64,000 nucleotides of DNA from Acinetobacter indicus CIP 110367. Lineage in GTDB: Bacteria > Pseudomonadota > Gammaproteobacteria > Pseudomonadales > Moraxellaceae. The translations under genes and the position numbers were made by a program. The notes beneath the pieces were generated by a model. It ran no database searches, was not told the origin of the DNA, and worked only from the letters and a program-made list of their open reading frames with translations. The stretch covers positions 248,001 to 312,000 of the forward strand of contig NZ_KI530745.1 of the NCBI RefSeq assembly GCF_000488255.1, given 5' to 3'. Positions 6,986 to 18,900 of the stretch are shown here, piece after piece (positions within the stretch are counted from its first letter, which is position 1; every line of letters starts with the position of its first letter).

Positions 6986-8815
6986 TTAAGCAGATTTAAC
7001 CGCTTCTAAAAGCTCAGCTTGACGTTTTTTCAACGCTTCTGGTAAACGCTCACCCAGTTTGTTGAATAACTCAGTGTGGCTTTCCAGTTCTTTGATCCAT
7101 TGATCTTTGTCTTGTGCTGTCACAGTTTCAAATTGCTCTTTAGAGAAATCTAAACCAGTCCAGTTCAGCTGTTCGTAAGTTGGAACGCGGCCAATTGGAG
7201 TGTCTACAGCATCTGCACGACCTTCACAACGGTCAATGATCCACTCAAGTACACGCATGTTTTGACCGAAACCAGGCCATACGAAGTTGCCTTCAGCATC
7301 ACGACGGAACCAGTTCACGTTGTAGATACCAGGCAGTTTGTTACCTGCAGCTTCAGCTTTCGCACCCACTTTCTCACCCATTTCTAACCAGTGAGAGAAG
7401 TAGTCCGCCATGTTGTAACCCGCGAATGGCAGCATTGCGAATGGGTCACGACGAACGATACCTTGTTGACCAACCGCAGCAGCAGTGGTTTCAGAACCCA
7501 TGGTTGCCGCTTTATACACGCCATCAACCCAGTCAAATGCTTCTGAAATTAGAGGCACTGTGTCTGCACGACGACCACCGAAGATGAATGCAGAGATTGG
7601 AACACCTGCTGGATTTTCCCAGTCAGCATCAATTGAAGGACATTGACCTGCAGATACGGTGAAACGCGCGTTTGGATGCGCTGCTTTTTCTTCGCCAGTA
7701 TGTGGTTGACCTTTCCAGTTGGTCAGGTTGGCAGGTGCTTCTTTAGAAAGACCTTCCCACCATACTTCGCCATTGTCAGTCACAGCAACGTTGGTATAGA
7801 TCACGTCTTTGTGCAGCGTCGCCATACAGTTCGGGTTAGTTTTGGTGTTTGTACCAGGTGCTACACCGAAGAAACCAGCTTCAGGGTTGATTGCGTATAG
7901 ACGACCATCTTCACCTGGTTTGATCCAGGCAATATCGTCACCTACAGTTTCAATCTTCCAGCCTTCATAACCAGCTGGTGGAATCAGCATCGCGAAGTTG
8001 GTTTTACCACATGCAGATGGGAATGCCGCTGCGATGTAGTGTTTTTCGCCTTGAGGATTGGTCACGCCAAGAATCAGCATGTGTTCAGCTAACCAGCCTT
8101 GTTGACGACCCATGAACGATGCAATACGTAACGCCAGGCATTTTTTACCTAACAATGCGTTGCCGCCGTAACCTGAACCGTAAGACCAGATTTCACGTGT
8201 TTCTGGATAGTGCACGATGTATTTTTCTTTGTTGCAAGGCCATGCAACATCTTTTTCACCTTCGGCAAGTGGAGCGCCTACAGTGTGTACACATGGAACG
8301 AATTCGCCATCTGTACCTAATACGTCATAAACAGCTTTACCCATACGAGCCATTTTAGACATGCTGACTGCAACATAAGGAGAGTCAGTTAACTCGATCC
8401 CGATGTGTGCAATGTGTGAACCGAGTGGACCCATTGAGAATGGAACCACATACAGCGTACGACCTGCCATTGAACCGTCAAATAAACCGTTCAATTTTTC
8501 GCGCATTACTGCAGGCGCTTCCCAGTTGTTGGTCGCACCGGCATCTTCCTGGTTTTCAGAGCAGATGTAAGTACGGTCTTCAACACGAGCTACGTCAGAA
8601 GGATCAGAGTTTGCAAGATAAGAACCAGGGTGAGTTTCTTGGTTAAGCGCTTGCATTGTGCCGTTAGCGATCATCAAGTCGATATAACGTTGATATTCTT
8701 CTGCGCTACCGTCACACCATTCAATTTTTGCTGGTTTTGTTAATTTAGCAATCTCTTCCACCCAAGCAATAAGCTTAGGGTGACGAACGAATTCTGGTGC
8801 GTTCACTTGGGTCAT
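6986..8815 (-). CDS. pckG: phosphoenolpyruvate carboxykinase (GTP)
   Basis: Converts oxaloacetate and GTP to PEP, CO2 and GDP at the entry to gluconeogenesis, in the cytosol. The 609 residues match the GTP-dependent class rather than the ATP-dependent class of enterics. [16 protein letters not shown] (residues 211-226), the P-loop-like FPSACGKTN (265-273) with the class-specific reactive Cys, and [11 protein letters not shown] are all present. It is monocistronic, with a terminator behind and a roughly 400-bp AT-rich upstream region containing GTACAA inverted repeats. An organism growing mainly on organic acids would depend on it. Confidence 0.97.
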   Translation of the reverse strand: MTQVNAPEFVRHPKLIAWVEEIAKLTKPAKIEWCDGSAEEYQRYIDLMIANGTMQALNQETHPGSYLANSDPSDVARVEDRTYICSENQEDAGATNNWEAPAVMREKLNGLFDGSMAGRTLYVVPFSMGPLGSHIAHIGIELTDSPYVAVSMSKMARMGKAVYDVLGTDGEFVPCVHTVGAPLAEGEKDVAWPCNKEKYIVHYPETREIWSYGSGYGGNALLGKKCLALRIASFMGRQQGWLAEHMLILGVTNPQGEKHYIAAAFPSACGKTNFAMLIPPAGYEGWKIETVGDDIAWIKPGEDGRLYAINPEAGFFGVAPGTNTKTNPNCMATLHKDVIYTNVAVTDNGEVWWEGLSKEAPANLTNWKGQPHTGEEKAAHPNARFTVSAGQCPSIDADWENPAGVPISAFIFGGRRADTVPLISEAFDWVDGVYKAATMGSETTAAAVGQQGIVRRDPFAMLPFAGYNMADYFSHWLEMGEKVGAKAEAAGNKLPGIYNVNWFRRDAEGNFVWPGFGQNMRVLEWIIDRCEGRADAVDTPIGRVPTYEQLNWTGLDFSKEQFETVTAQDKDQWIKELESHTELFNKLGERLPEALKKRQAELLEAVKSA

Positions 8816-8836
8816 GGTGAGGCCTATCTAAAATGT

Positions 8837-8861
8837 GTACAAACTGTTGTACAAAGTACAA
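8837..8861. promoter_or_regulatory. tandem GTACAA/TTGTAC palindromes before pckG
   Basis: Three half-sites lie in 25 bp: GTACAA (8837-8842), TTGTAC (8847-8852) and GTACAA (8856-8861). The last two form the 15-bp palindrome TTGTACAAAGTACAA. They lie 22-46 nt upstream of the pckG start codon, in its probable promoter or leader. The layout suggests an operator for a dimeric repressor (GntR-type sites often look like this), but the regulator is not identified. Confidence 0.45.
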
Positions 8862-9222
8862 TCTGAGAGACGAAATGAACCGCTCAGATGAAATATGAAA
8901 AAAAAGTGGCTGTATTAAAGCACAAAATGACGAAAAAAATAAGACTAAAGGACTAAAGGGATTATTTTGGTAGTTAATGCAATCTAAATAATAAGTTTAT
9001 AAAAAACAATAAGATAATTTTTAAATAAAAGGTGGTCTTATTTATTTTTTATATTTATGTATATTATTTAATTTATTTATTTCTTCTAAAAACAATAATT
9101 TATATCTAAATTTTTTCTGAGAATCATTATTGATTAAATAAATGGTGGTAATTCGATTTTTACATAAAGGTGCTTTAAATTTCTACTTAATTGGCTGAAA
9201 TTAGAACAAATGCTTTAAAGAT
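8862..9222. other. AT-rich divergent intergenic region
   Basis: About 360 bp between pckG (-) and the diacylglycerol-kinase-like gene (+). It is strongly AT-rich, with many TTTATTT-like tracts, and contains no reading frame or RNA gene that I can support. It presumably holds both promoters. Confidence 0.5.
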
Positions 9223-9231
9223 GTGGACAAA

Positions 9232-10170
9232 ATGTCTGAACAATTCAAGCCATTGTCTATTGTGTATAACAAAAAATCAGGCTTTCATGCGACCCATAAA
9301 ACCGAGGTGTATGAAGAGCTGATCCAGATTTTTTCCCAATACGGTTTTGAAATCCAGTCCTTTGATATTGAACAGTATGCCAGTTTTGATGAGTTAATGG
9401 CGCAGGTATTTTTACGTCATCAGGACCCGGACAATTATGGCGTGGTGGTGGCCGCAGGGGGAGATGGCACCTTGAATGCCGTGGCGGCCAAACTGATTCA
9501 TACCGATATTCCCATGGGCATTTTACCTTTAGGTACCTTTAACTATGTGGCCCGCGTATTTGATATTCCGGTGGATATTATTCAGGCGGCGCATGTGATT
9601 GCAACCGGCCGGCCACGCAAGGCACATCTCGCGCGGATCAATGAACACATCTATTTAAACAATGCCAGCCTGGGGCTATATCCTTTATTTATCCAGAAAC
9701 GGGAGCTGTATAACCGCTATTTGGGTCGCTTTCCTTTACATGCCTATACCTCCGGTCTGGATGTGCTGATTCGCCATCGCAAGGAGCTGAAATTAAAAGT
9801 TGAAGTCGATGGCAAGCTGTTTCCGGTGAAAACTCCGTTGGTATTTTTTGGCAATAACCAGCTGCAATTGTCGGAGATGAATTTGCGTATTGCTGCAGCG
9901 GTGGCACAGGGCAAGGTGGCCGGCATTGTGGTGGCGAAAAGCGATAAGTTGACCTTGTTTAAAATTTTATGGCAGCTGGTGAAAGGGGAAATTGAACAAG
10001 CACCCGATGTATATACTTTTGCTGCAGATCAGGTGGTGATTCATGCACAACTAAAAACCATGCAGGTGGCCATTGATGGTGAAATTGTCCGGATGCGACC
10101 ACCGCTAAAAGTCACAGTGGAAAAAAATGCCTTAAATATGATGGTGCCTTATGATTCTGCATCTGTCTGA
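9232..10170 (+). CDS. diacylglycerol kinase catalytic-domain lipid kinase (YegS/DagK type)
   Basis: Members phosphorylate lipid alcohols such as diacylglycerol, phosphatidylglycerol or sphingoid bases with ATP. The signature AAGGDGTLN (near residue 75) and the downstream LPLGTFNYVAR nucleotide-binding loop are intact, followed by the C-terminal beta-sandwich typical of the family (about 310 residues). I chose ATG 9232 over GTG 9223 because GGA precedes the ATG closely. The last 20 nt overlap the following metallophosphoesterase, suggesting translational coupling. The actual lipid substrate cannot be told from sequence. Confidence 0.87.
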   Translation: MSEQFKPLSIVYNKKSGFHATHKTEVYEELIQIFSQYGFEIQSFDIEQYASFDELMAQVFLRHQDPDNYGVVVAAGGDGTLNAVAAKLIHTDIPMGILPLGTFNYVARVFDIPVDIIQAAHVIATGRPRKAHLARINEHIYLNNASLGLYPLFIQKRELYNRYLGRFPLHAYTSGLDVLIRHRKELKLKVEVDGKLFPVKTPLVFFGNNQLQLSEMNLRIAAAVAQGKVAGIVVAKSDKLTLFKILWQLVKGEIEQAPDVYTFAADQVVIHAQLKTMQVAIDGEIVRMRPPLKVTVEKNALNMMVPYDSASV

Positions 10171-10909
10171 TTTGCATTTTGGCACCGAAAAGCCGGCCTG
10201 CATGGCAGCCATCCGGCAATTTTGCCTGGAGCATCAGGCTGAAGCGATAGTGGTCAGTGGTGATTTAACCCAGCGTGCGCGTTTTAAACAGTTTTATGAC
10301 TGTAAGCAGTTTCTCGACAGCCTGGAGCGGCCGTATCTGGTGGTGCCGGGCAATCATGATATTCCGCTATTCGATTTATGGACCCGTTTTGTCAATCCAT
10401 TTGCGCGTTATCAGCTGTTTTTTGGCAAGATGGAAACTGTGCTGGAAACCGAGCATTTTTTTCTGATTGGTTTAAACAGTATCCGGCGGCGTTACCATAC
10501 CCGCGGGCATATTTCGCTGGCGCAAATCCAGCTGGTCGATCAGATTCTGGCCGCGGCGCCGGCGCATAAAATCAAGCTGATTGCTGCGCATCAACCGTTT
10601 TATACCCCGCCGGATGATCCGCATGGGGTAAAAGACTGTCCAATGCTTGGCAAAATGGCGCTGGAAAGCTGGAGTCAGCATGGCCTGTTCGGGCTGTTGC
10701 ATGGTCATCTGCATCAGTCCGCAGTCTATGATTTAAACCAGATTTATCATTTGCAGGCCAGTCATCCGGTGCTGGATATTCATGCCGGCACGGCGCTGTC
10801 TTATCGTCTGCATCATCGTTTTAATAACAGCTTTAATGTGATTCATGACAGCGGTGAAATTCAGGCCTATTTTTTTAATGAACGCACACAAAAATTTGAA
10901 CCGTATTAG
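10151..10909 (+). CDS. calcineurin-like metallophosphoesterase
   Basis: 252 residues with the full set of dinuclear metal motifs in order: DLHFG (D7, H9), GDLTQ (G37-D38), GNHD (67-70), AAHQPF and the GHLH pair near residue 198. The fold is that of CpdA-like cyclic nucleotide and phospholipid phosphodiesterases; there is no signal peptide, so it is cytosolic. It starts inside the end of the lipid-kinase-like gene (20-nt overlap, different frame), so a joint role in lipid phosphate turnover is plausible but inferred. No terminator is evident before the groESL promoter. Confidence 0.87.
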   Translation: MILHLSDLHFGTEKPACMAAIRQFCLEHQAEAIVVSGDLTQRARFKQFYDCKQFLDSLERPYLVVPGNHDIPLFDLWTRFVNPFARYQLFFGKMETVLETEHFFLIGLNSIRRRYHTRGHISLAQIQLVDQILAAAPAHKIKLIAAHQPFYTPPDDPHGVKDCPMLGKMALESWSQHGLFGLLHGHLHQSAVYDLNQIYHLQASHPVLDIHAGTALSYRLHHRFNNSFNVIHDSGEIQAYFFNERTQKFEPY

Positions 10910-10988
10910 AAATATGGGGAATAAAGCGACAGTGGTCTGATGGCTGGCGAAAAAAAAGACAAAAAACAGATTTTTTTTCATTTTTCCC

Positions 10989-11014
10989 CTTGAAGCGTTT
11001 TTTTCCATCCCCAC
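10989..11014 (+). promoter_or_regulatory. sigma-32-type heat-shock promoter of groESL
   Basis: CTTGAA at 10989-10994 and CCCCAC at 11009-11014 are separated by 14 nt, close to the RpoH consensus (CTTGAA, then CCCCATNT). The element lies about 95 nt upstream of the groES start. No CIRCE inverted repeat is seen, which fits RpoH rather than HrcA control. Confidence 0.75.
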
Positions 11015-11109
11015 AAAAGTGACATCTAAAATTCATTTTGATGATGACCAAAGGAATAAATAAGTCGTCATCAGTTATCTAACGAAGACTTAGTCTGATG
11101 GAGTTATTT

Positions 11110-11400
11110 ATGAGCAACATTCGTCCATTACATGACCGTGTAGTAATTCGTCGTGTCGAAGAAGAAACAAAAACTGCTGGCGGCATTTTATTGCCAGGTT
11201 CTGCTGCTGAAAAACCTGCTCAGGGTGAAATCATTGCAGTTGGTAATGGTCAAATCACAGACAATGGCGTACGTGCATTAGATGTGAAAGTTGGCGATAA
11301 AGTATTGTTTGGTACCTATGCCGGCACCACTGTAAAAGTAGACGGTGAAGAACTGCTTATTATGAAAGAGTCTGACATTTTAGCTGTTTTAGAAGGCTAA
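11110..11400 (+). CDS. groES: co-chaperonin GroES
   Basis: A heptameric lid of the GroEL chamber, cytosolic. The 96 residues contain the mobile loop ([20 protein letters not shown]) and the conserved [10 protein letters not shown] and YAGT segments. The start is ATG 11110 with GGAG 7 nt upstream; an in-frame ATG at 11098 would add four residues and contains that ribosome site. It is first in the groES-groEL operon with a 57-nt gap to groEL, driven by the RpoH-type promoter upstream. Confidence 0.98.
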   Translation: MSNIRPLHDRVVIRRVEEETKTAGGILLPGSAAEKPAQGEIIAVGNGQITDNGVRALDVKVGDKVLFGTYAGTTVKVDGEELLIMKESDILAVLEG

Positions 11401-11454
11401 TTTCTCACTAACTCAATGGTTATCAGATTTAGTTAAGATTTAAAATTGGAGTAA

Positions 11455-13092
<1,638 letters not shown>

Positions 13093-13116
13093 TACATCTG
13101 CTGGTCATTCGATCAT

Positions 13117-13147
13117 AAAAATCCCCGCAATTGCGGGGATTTTTTTA
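13117..13147 (+). terminator. groESL terminator
   Basis: AAAAATCCCCGCAATTGCGGGGATTTTTT forms a perfect hairpin with GC-rich core CCCCGCAATTGCGGGG, followed by T. Confidence 0.92.
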
Positions 13148-13294
13148 TATGCAGGTCAATAAAAAACACAATGCAGTAAAACTAAACTTAATGCATAAAA
13201 AAGTAAGAAATAGATAAATGGTTCAAAAATAATTAAATGTATGATGAGCTTTTGTATTAAATTGGTAGGGCTTAATGATTAAGCTGGGGGAGAG

Positions 13295-14449
13295 ATGAAA
13301 GAACAAGAACACCAGATCATTGGGTTAATTTATGATGCCGCGATGGATACACGTTTATGGCCGCAAGTAATTGAAGCCATTGTGCACTACACCAACAGTA
13401 AAACCGCGATTTTTACCGCTTTGGACCAATTGAGTCCAAGTTATGACTTTGTGCATACTTATCATATTCCGCAAGCCTGTATTGATGCCTATCAGGACGA
13501 ACGGATTAAAGTCATTGATATGAAACTGCATGCGCCGTTATGGCAGCAAATCGGGGTGGGGGATACTATTGAACAAAACTTGCAGTCCTATGGCCAGATG
13601 CCAGGCACAGATGAATATATCTTTTATGAGCGCTGTCTGGAACCAACCGGGATTTGTCATATCGCAGCTGTTTTACTTGATCAGGGGCAACATCGTTGGG
13701 CGGTCTTGGGTATTCACCGGGCGCCCGATGCTCAGCCTTATAGTCCGGAAGAGCATGAATTTCTTAAGCGGATCGGTAAGCATTTACGCCGGGCACTACA
13801 AATTCATCGGCAGCTTTGTCAGGCCAAGCAGCAGAAACTGGCTTTAGGTCATATTCTAGATCACTTAAAAACAGGCGTGCTGCTACTCGATCAGCAGTCC
13901 TGTTTAATTTATGCCAACAGTAAAGCTCAGGAAACACTCAATCGCTCCAGTCTGATTGAGCTGGACCGTTATAATCGTTTAAAGGTAGGACGCGGTTTTC
14001 AGGCCAAACTCGATCAGCTCATTGAGGGGGCTGGTTCGGACTTAAGTCAATGGAATAAAGAACCAGGCGGGGTGATTGAGCTGACAGCAGCTGATCAGAG
14101 TACCTTAATGCTAACGGTGATTCCTTTTAATTTAAGCCAGCTAAAAAATACTGAAGGACTACCAGAACAGGCCTATGTCGCGGTTTTTGTGACTGAAACC
14201 GGGCAGAAATATTATTTAGCCAAAGATTATTTAAAGCAGCAGTATCACTTGTCGAATCGGGAAGTTGAGTTATGTGAGGTGCTGATTAATGGTTATAAAT
14301 TTGAAGAGATTGCAGAGCATTGCAAGCTGACGTTAAGCTCGGTGCGTACCTATTTTAAGAATATTTATGCAAAAACCCAGTGTAATTCACAGGCCGAGTT
14401 AATTCATTTACTGATGGGCATTACCGTAAATTTTGAGCATATCGTATAG
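13295..14449 (+). CDS. LuxR-type transcriptional regulator with PAS-like sensor region
   Basis: 384 residues. The C-terminal 60 residues are a LuxR/FixJ helix-turn-helix (LSNREVELCEVLINGYKFEEIAEHCKL then SSVRTYFKNIYAKT). Before it, about residues 185-230 (TGVLLLDQQSCLIYANSKAQ) read as a PAS-like fold, so a small-molecule or redox signal is likely. There is no receiver domain. The ribosome site GGGGGAGAG directly precedes ATG 13295. It is monocistronic and not beside an obvious target, so its regulon is unknown. Confidence 0.85.
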   Translation: MKEQEHQIIGLIYDAAMDTRLWPQVIEAIVHYTNSKTAIFTALDQLSPSYDFVHTYHIPQACIDAYQDERIKVIDMKLHAPLWQQIGVGDTIEQNLQSYGQMPGTDEYIFYERCLEPTGICHIAAVLLDQGQHRWAVLGIHRAPDAQPYSPEEHEFLKRIGKHLRRALQIHRQLCQAKQQKLALGHILDHLKTGVLLLDQQSCLIYANSKAQETLNRSSLIELDRYNRLKVGRGFQAKLDQLIEGAGSDLSQWNKEPGGVIELTAADQSTLMLTVIPFNLSQLKNTEGLPEQAYVAVFVTETGQKYYLAKDYLKQQYHLSNREVELCEVLINGYKFEEIAEHCKLTLSSVRTYFKNIYAKTQCNSQAELIHLLMGITVNFEHIV

Positions 14450-14469
14450 GCTGTTTTGTTTGAGAGTAG

Positions 14470-14497
14470 AAAAAAGACGCATGCCGCGTCTTTTTTA
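14470..14497. terminator. bidirectional terminator
   Basis: AAAAAAGACGC and GCGTCTTTTTT flank loop ATGCC, between the convergent LuxR-type and GDPD genes. Confidence 0.88.
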
Positions 14498-14511
14498 ATA
14501 TATGAGAATTT

Positions 14512-15651
14512 TTACTGTTTTAAAAACAGGTCTGCAGCCTGACGTCCTAGTCCAGGATCATCTGTAAAGACACCATCAACACCGGCTTTAAAGAAGATTT
14601 CAAACTCGGCCAACGCCCCTGTTTCACACTTCTCAGCAGGATTTGGACTACAATCGAGGCGATCAGGTAAAAATTCATTTTCTGGGCGCAAGGTATAAGG
14701 ATGTACTTTCAGGCCCTGTGCATGTGCCAGACTCACAAAATTGGTGATTACTCCCTGATTACTGACGATATAGGTTTTACTTGGTCCCACACCATCAGCA
14801 TATTGCGCAACCGTTTTAAGTCCTTCTGCACTGGCCAATTGACCATAAGTAGTCCCCAGACCTGCTTTTAGTGCATCAGCAGGCTGAGAACTCTGTCCGC
14901 TGTAGAGCTGAATGATTTTTGCATGTTGCAAGGTGTTTAAACGATCTAGCTGACTGCGTAGATATTGCAGATTTTTAACTTCAAAAGATTGTAGATAGAC
15001 CGGGGCAATACTTCGCGAATATTCATATTTCGCCAAGCTACTCAATAAACGGTCTTCCATGGCCAGATTTAAATCCTGGAAATAGGTTGGGTGTTTAGTC
15101 TCAATATACAGCCCAATAATTTTTCCTGTTTTTTGATAGTGCTGATCAGCCAGTTCAATAATTTCTTCTATCGTCGGCACTAAAAACTGATCATTATATT
15201 GAGTGTTTTGTGGGCGAATATCTGGAATACGTTCGCGGGCTTTCAGCTGCTTCAGTTCACTTAAGGTGAAGTCTTCGGTAAACCAGCCTGTTAAGCTGAC
15301 TCCATCAATGATTTTGGTGGTTTTACGATCTGCAAATTGTGGCAGTTCACTGACATTGGTCGTACTGCCAATTTCATTTTCATGACGAGCAACCAAATAA
15401 CCATCTTTGGTTGGAACCAGATCAGGCTCAATAAAATCTGCACCATCCTCAATGGCTTTTTGATAAGCCTCCAAGGTATGTTCAGGACGCAAGGCGCTAG
15501 CGCCTCGATGTCCGACAATAATAATTTCAGGTTCAACATAGGCCGGTGGTGTCGGCGTTGGAGTGGGATTATGCGTTTGATTATCACGATCATCACTATT
15601 ACAAGCAGTTAAAGTGAGAATGCTGGTCAGTATCAGTGTTTTTCTTAGCAT
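14512..15651 (-). CDS. glycerophosphodiester phosphodiesterase lipoprotein
   Basis: Hydrolyses glycerophosphodiesters from phospholipid breakdown to glycerol-3-phosphate and an alcohol. The 379 residues begin with a lipobox (LTAC, Cys17) and a Pro/Thr-rich linker, then the GDPD TIM barrel: HRGASALRPEHT (catalytic H48-R49), EPDLVPTKDG (metal ligands E75, D77) and H90. The GDPD-specific insertion is present, and DGVFTDDP closes the barrel. Periplasmic, membrane-anchored and GlpQ-like in length, but no glp transport genes are adjacent. Confidence 0.93.
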   Translation of the reverse strand: MLRKTLILTSILTLTACNSDDRDNQTHNPTPTPTPPAYVEPEIIIVGHRGASALRPEHTLEAYQKAIEDGADFIEPDLVPTKDGYLVARHENEIGSTTNVSELPQFADRKTTKIIDGVSLTGWFTEDFTLSELKQLKARERIPDIRPQNTQYNDQFLVPTIEEIIELADQHYQKTGKIIGLYIETKHPTYFQDLNLAMEDRLLSSLAKYEYSRSIAPVYLQSFEVKNLQYLRSQLDRLNTLQHAKIIQLYSGQSSQPADALKAGLGTTYGQLASAEGLKTVAQYADGVGPSKTYIVSNQGVITNFVSLAHAQGLKVHPYTLRPENEFLPDRLDCSPNPAEKCETGALAEFEIFFKAGVDGVFTDDPGLGRQAADLFLKQ

Positions 15652-15940
15652 GCGGTCCTCTGATGATGCTGTTATTTTATTTGACGCATGCGTAGTGTTG
15701 AAGGAAAAACTTGCATTCTCATGACAGGTTGCAAAAGAGCGACAATGTAAATGATGCTAGAGCGAGATAAATCTTTTATCTCCACATTTTCTCCTTATTT
15801 TTCGTTCAGCACATCTTTATGTAATATTTTCTTGTATTTTGGGCTTTAGTCACTGAATATCAATATAAATTTGCTAGGGTAAAGCGCCTTCAGAAGTGCT
15901 CAACCAAATCTTGGCTCAACCCCATCATGTGACCAAATCT

Positions 15941-18900
15941 ATGCTGTCAAAATTTTTTATTGAACGTCCTATTTTTGCTGGAGTCCTGGCCATTATTGTC
16001 ATGGCGTTTGGTATTTTTTCCACTTTAGGTTTGCCGGTCGAGCGTTATCCGGATATTGCCCCGCCGCGCATTACCGTGAGCATCACTTATACCGGGGCTT
16101 CGGCAGAAACAGTGGAGGAGAGCGTGACCCAGGTGCTGGAGCAGCAGATTCGAGGGCTGGATCATCTGCTGTATTTTAGCTCGAGCAGTGATTCTTCGGG
16201 GCGCAGCCGTATCAGCATCAGTTTTGAAAATGGCACAGACCCAGATACTGCACAGGTACAGGTGCAAAATGCGATTAATAGCGCCATTAACCGTTTGCCT
16301 GAAGATGTACAGCGCCAAGGCGTGAATGTGTTTAAATCTCTGGGTGATACCCATATGGTCATCGGGTTGTATGACAGCTCTGGTCACAGTTCCAATATTG
16401 AACTGTCCGATTATATGATGACCCATCTGGAACAGGATCTGGCGCGTATTGAAGGCGTGGGTGAGGTGGATGTCTTCGGTTCGCAATATGCCATGCGAAT
16501 CTGGTTGAATCCTTTAAAACTGAAACAGTATGCCTTAATGCCAAGCGATATTCGGGCCGCTGTTGAAGCCCAGAATACCCAGGTGGCAGCCGGCAGTATT
16601 GGCGATTTACCCACCGCAACCGATCAGTATTTAAATGCCAAAGTCACCTCCGGTTCACGTTTAAAAACTGTCGAAGAATTTGAAAATGTAATTTTAAAGT
16701 CGGCCCAGGACGGCAGTTTTATTTATTTAAAAGATGTGGCGCGGGTCGAGCTGGGGGCAGAAAATTATCAGTCCTTTAATACCATTAACGGCTATCCTTC
16801 CGCTGCGCTGGGCATCTCCCTGGCCTCTGGTGCCAATGCACTGGCGACCTCGGCGTTAATCCAGCAGGAAATTGATCATCTCTCCAAACAGTTGCCTGAA
16901 GGCTACAAGATCGTCTATCCACGCGATAACACGCCGTTTGTGAAAGAGTCGATGAAAGAGGTGGTCAAAACCCTTATCGAGGCGATTATTCTGGTGGTGA
17001 TCGTGATGTTCCTGTTTTTACAGAACTGGCGTGCCACCTTAATTCCGACCATCACTGTACCGGTGGTGATTTTAGGTACCCTGACAGTGCTGTATGTGCT
17101 GGGCATGACCATCAATACCTTAACTCTTTTTGCATTGGTACTGGCGATTGGTCTGCTGGTCGATGATGCGATTGTGGTGGTGGAAAACGTCGAGCGTTTG
17201 ATGCATGAGCAGCAGCTTTCAGCCAAACAAGCGGCAATCCAGTCGATGCAGGAAATTAGCGGGGCTCTGGTCGGGATTACCTTGGTGCTGACCGCGGTGT
17301 TTATTCCGATGGCATTTTTTGGTGGCTCGACCGGGGTCATCTACCGTCAGTTTTCCATCACCCTGGTGGCCGCGATGTCCTTGTCTCTGCTGGTAGCGCT
17401 GATTCTAACCCCGGCCTTATGCGCCTTAATTTTAAAGCCAAAGCAGAAAACTGCCCGATGGGCCGCCTGGTTCAATCAGAAACTGGAAAATCTGAAACAG
17501 CATTATCTGCGTTCTTCAAGCTGGACCCTGCAACATCGCGCCATCTGTCTGGTGGTTTTTGTGGCTTTAATCGGGGTATTTGCCTTGTTTTATCGGGCCT
17601 TGCCAACCAGTTTTATTCCAAGTGAAGATCAGGGCATGCTCACGGTGCAATTTAAGTTGCAAGAAGGCGCACCACTGTCAAAAAGCCGTGAAGTTGGTGA
17701 AACGATTCGTGCCTATTTTATTGAGCAGGAACAGGCCAATGTTGATCTGGTAATGATTCGCTATGGCCGTAACTTCTCCGGTACTGGTCAGAACTTGGGG
17801 CAGGGCTTTATTGCTTTAAAGCACTGGGATGATCGTCCGGGCAGTGACAATGCTGCGCAGGCAATTCGTGAGCGGGCCATGCAGCATTTCCAGCGTCATC
17901 CGGATGCGCAGATTATGATTGGGATGCCGGCCTCGGTACGCGGTTTAGGCCAGACCGATGGCCTGCAGTTCTGGCTGCGGGATTTAAATGGGCAGGGCCG
18001 TGATTATCTGGAGCAGCAATTCCAGAGCCTGCGCAGTCAGGCAGACCGTTATTCCAGCTTTGCCAATCTGGATAAAAAATCCAATCCGGAAAAAGCCGAG
18101 CTGAATGTCAATATTCATCAGAAGCAGGCCATGGCCAATGGTCTGAGCCAAGGTGCGATTAACAGTACCTTGTCGGCGGCATGGGGCGGCAGTTATATCA
18201 ATGACTTTATTGATCGTGGCCGGATTAAACGGGTGATTATGCAGGGTGATGCCGAGTTCCGTGCCACCCCGGAAGATTTGCAGGCCTGGTCGGTGCGTAA
18301 TGCCAACGGGCAGATGGTGCCATTTGGTAATTTCTCTACCCTGAGCTGGGGTGGCGGACCAGAAGTGGTGAACCGGTTTATGGGCTATACCGCACTGGAA
18401 ATGGAAGCCGATACCGCAGCCGGTGCCAACTCCGGTCAGGCCATGCAGGATATTCAGCAGCTGGTTGACCAGCAGGACGGTGTCGATCTGGCCTGGAGTG
18501 GCTTGTCCTTTGAAGAAAAGCAGTCCAGCAATCAGGCTTTATTGCTGTATCTGGTATCAATTGGTTTTATCTTCCTGTGTCTGGCAGCGCTGTATGAAAG
18601 CTGGACCATTCCAACCGCAGTGATGAGCGCGATTCCACTGGGTATTGGTGGTAATATCCTGTTCAGCTACCTGGCCGGTTTCCCGAATGATATTTATTTC
18701 CAGATTGCGCTGCTGACCACCATCGGCCTGTCCTGTAAAAATGCGATTCTGATTGTCGAGTTTGCTTCGATGGCGCAGCAGCAGGGGCGCAGTGCCGTAG
18801 AAGCCGCACTGGAAGGAGCGAGTCTGCGTTTACGTCCTATTCTGATGACCTCGCTGGCCTTTGGTGCCGGGGTCATTCCACTGGTATTTGCCTTTGGTGC

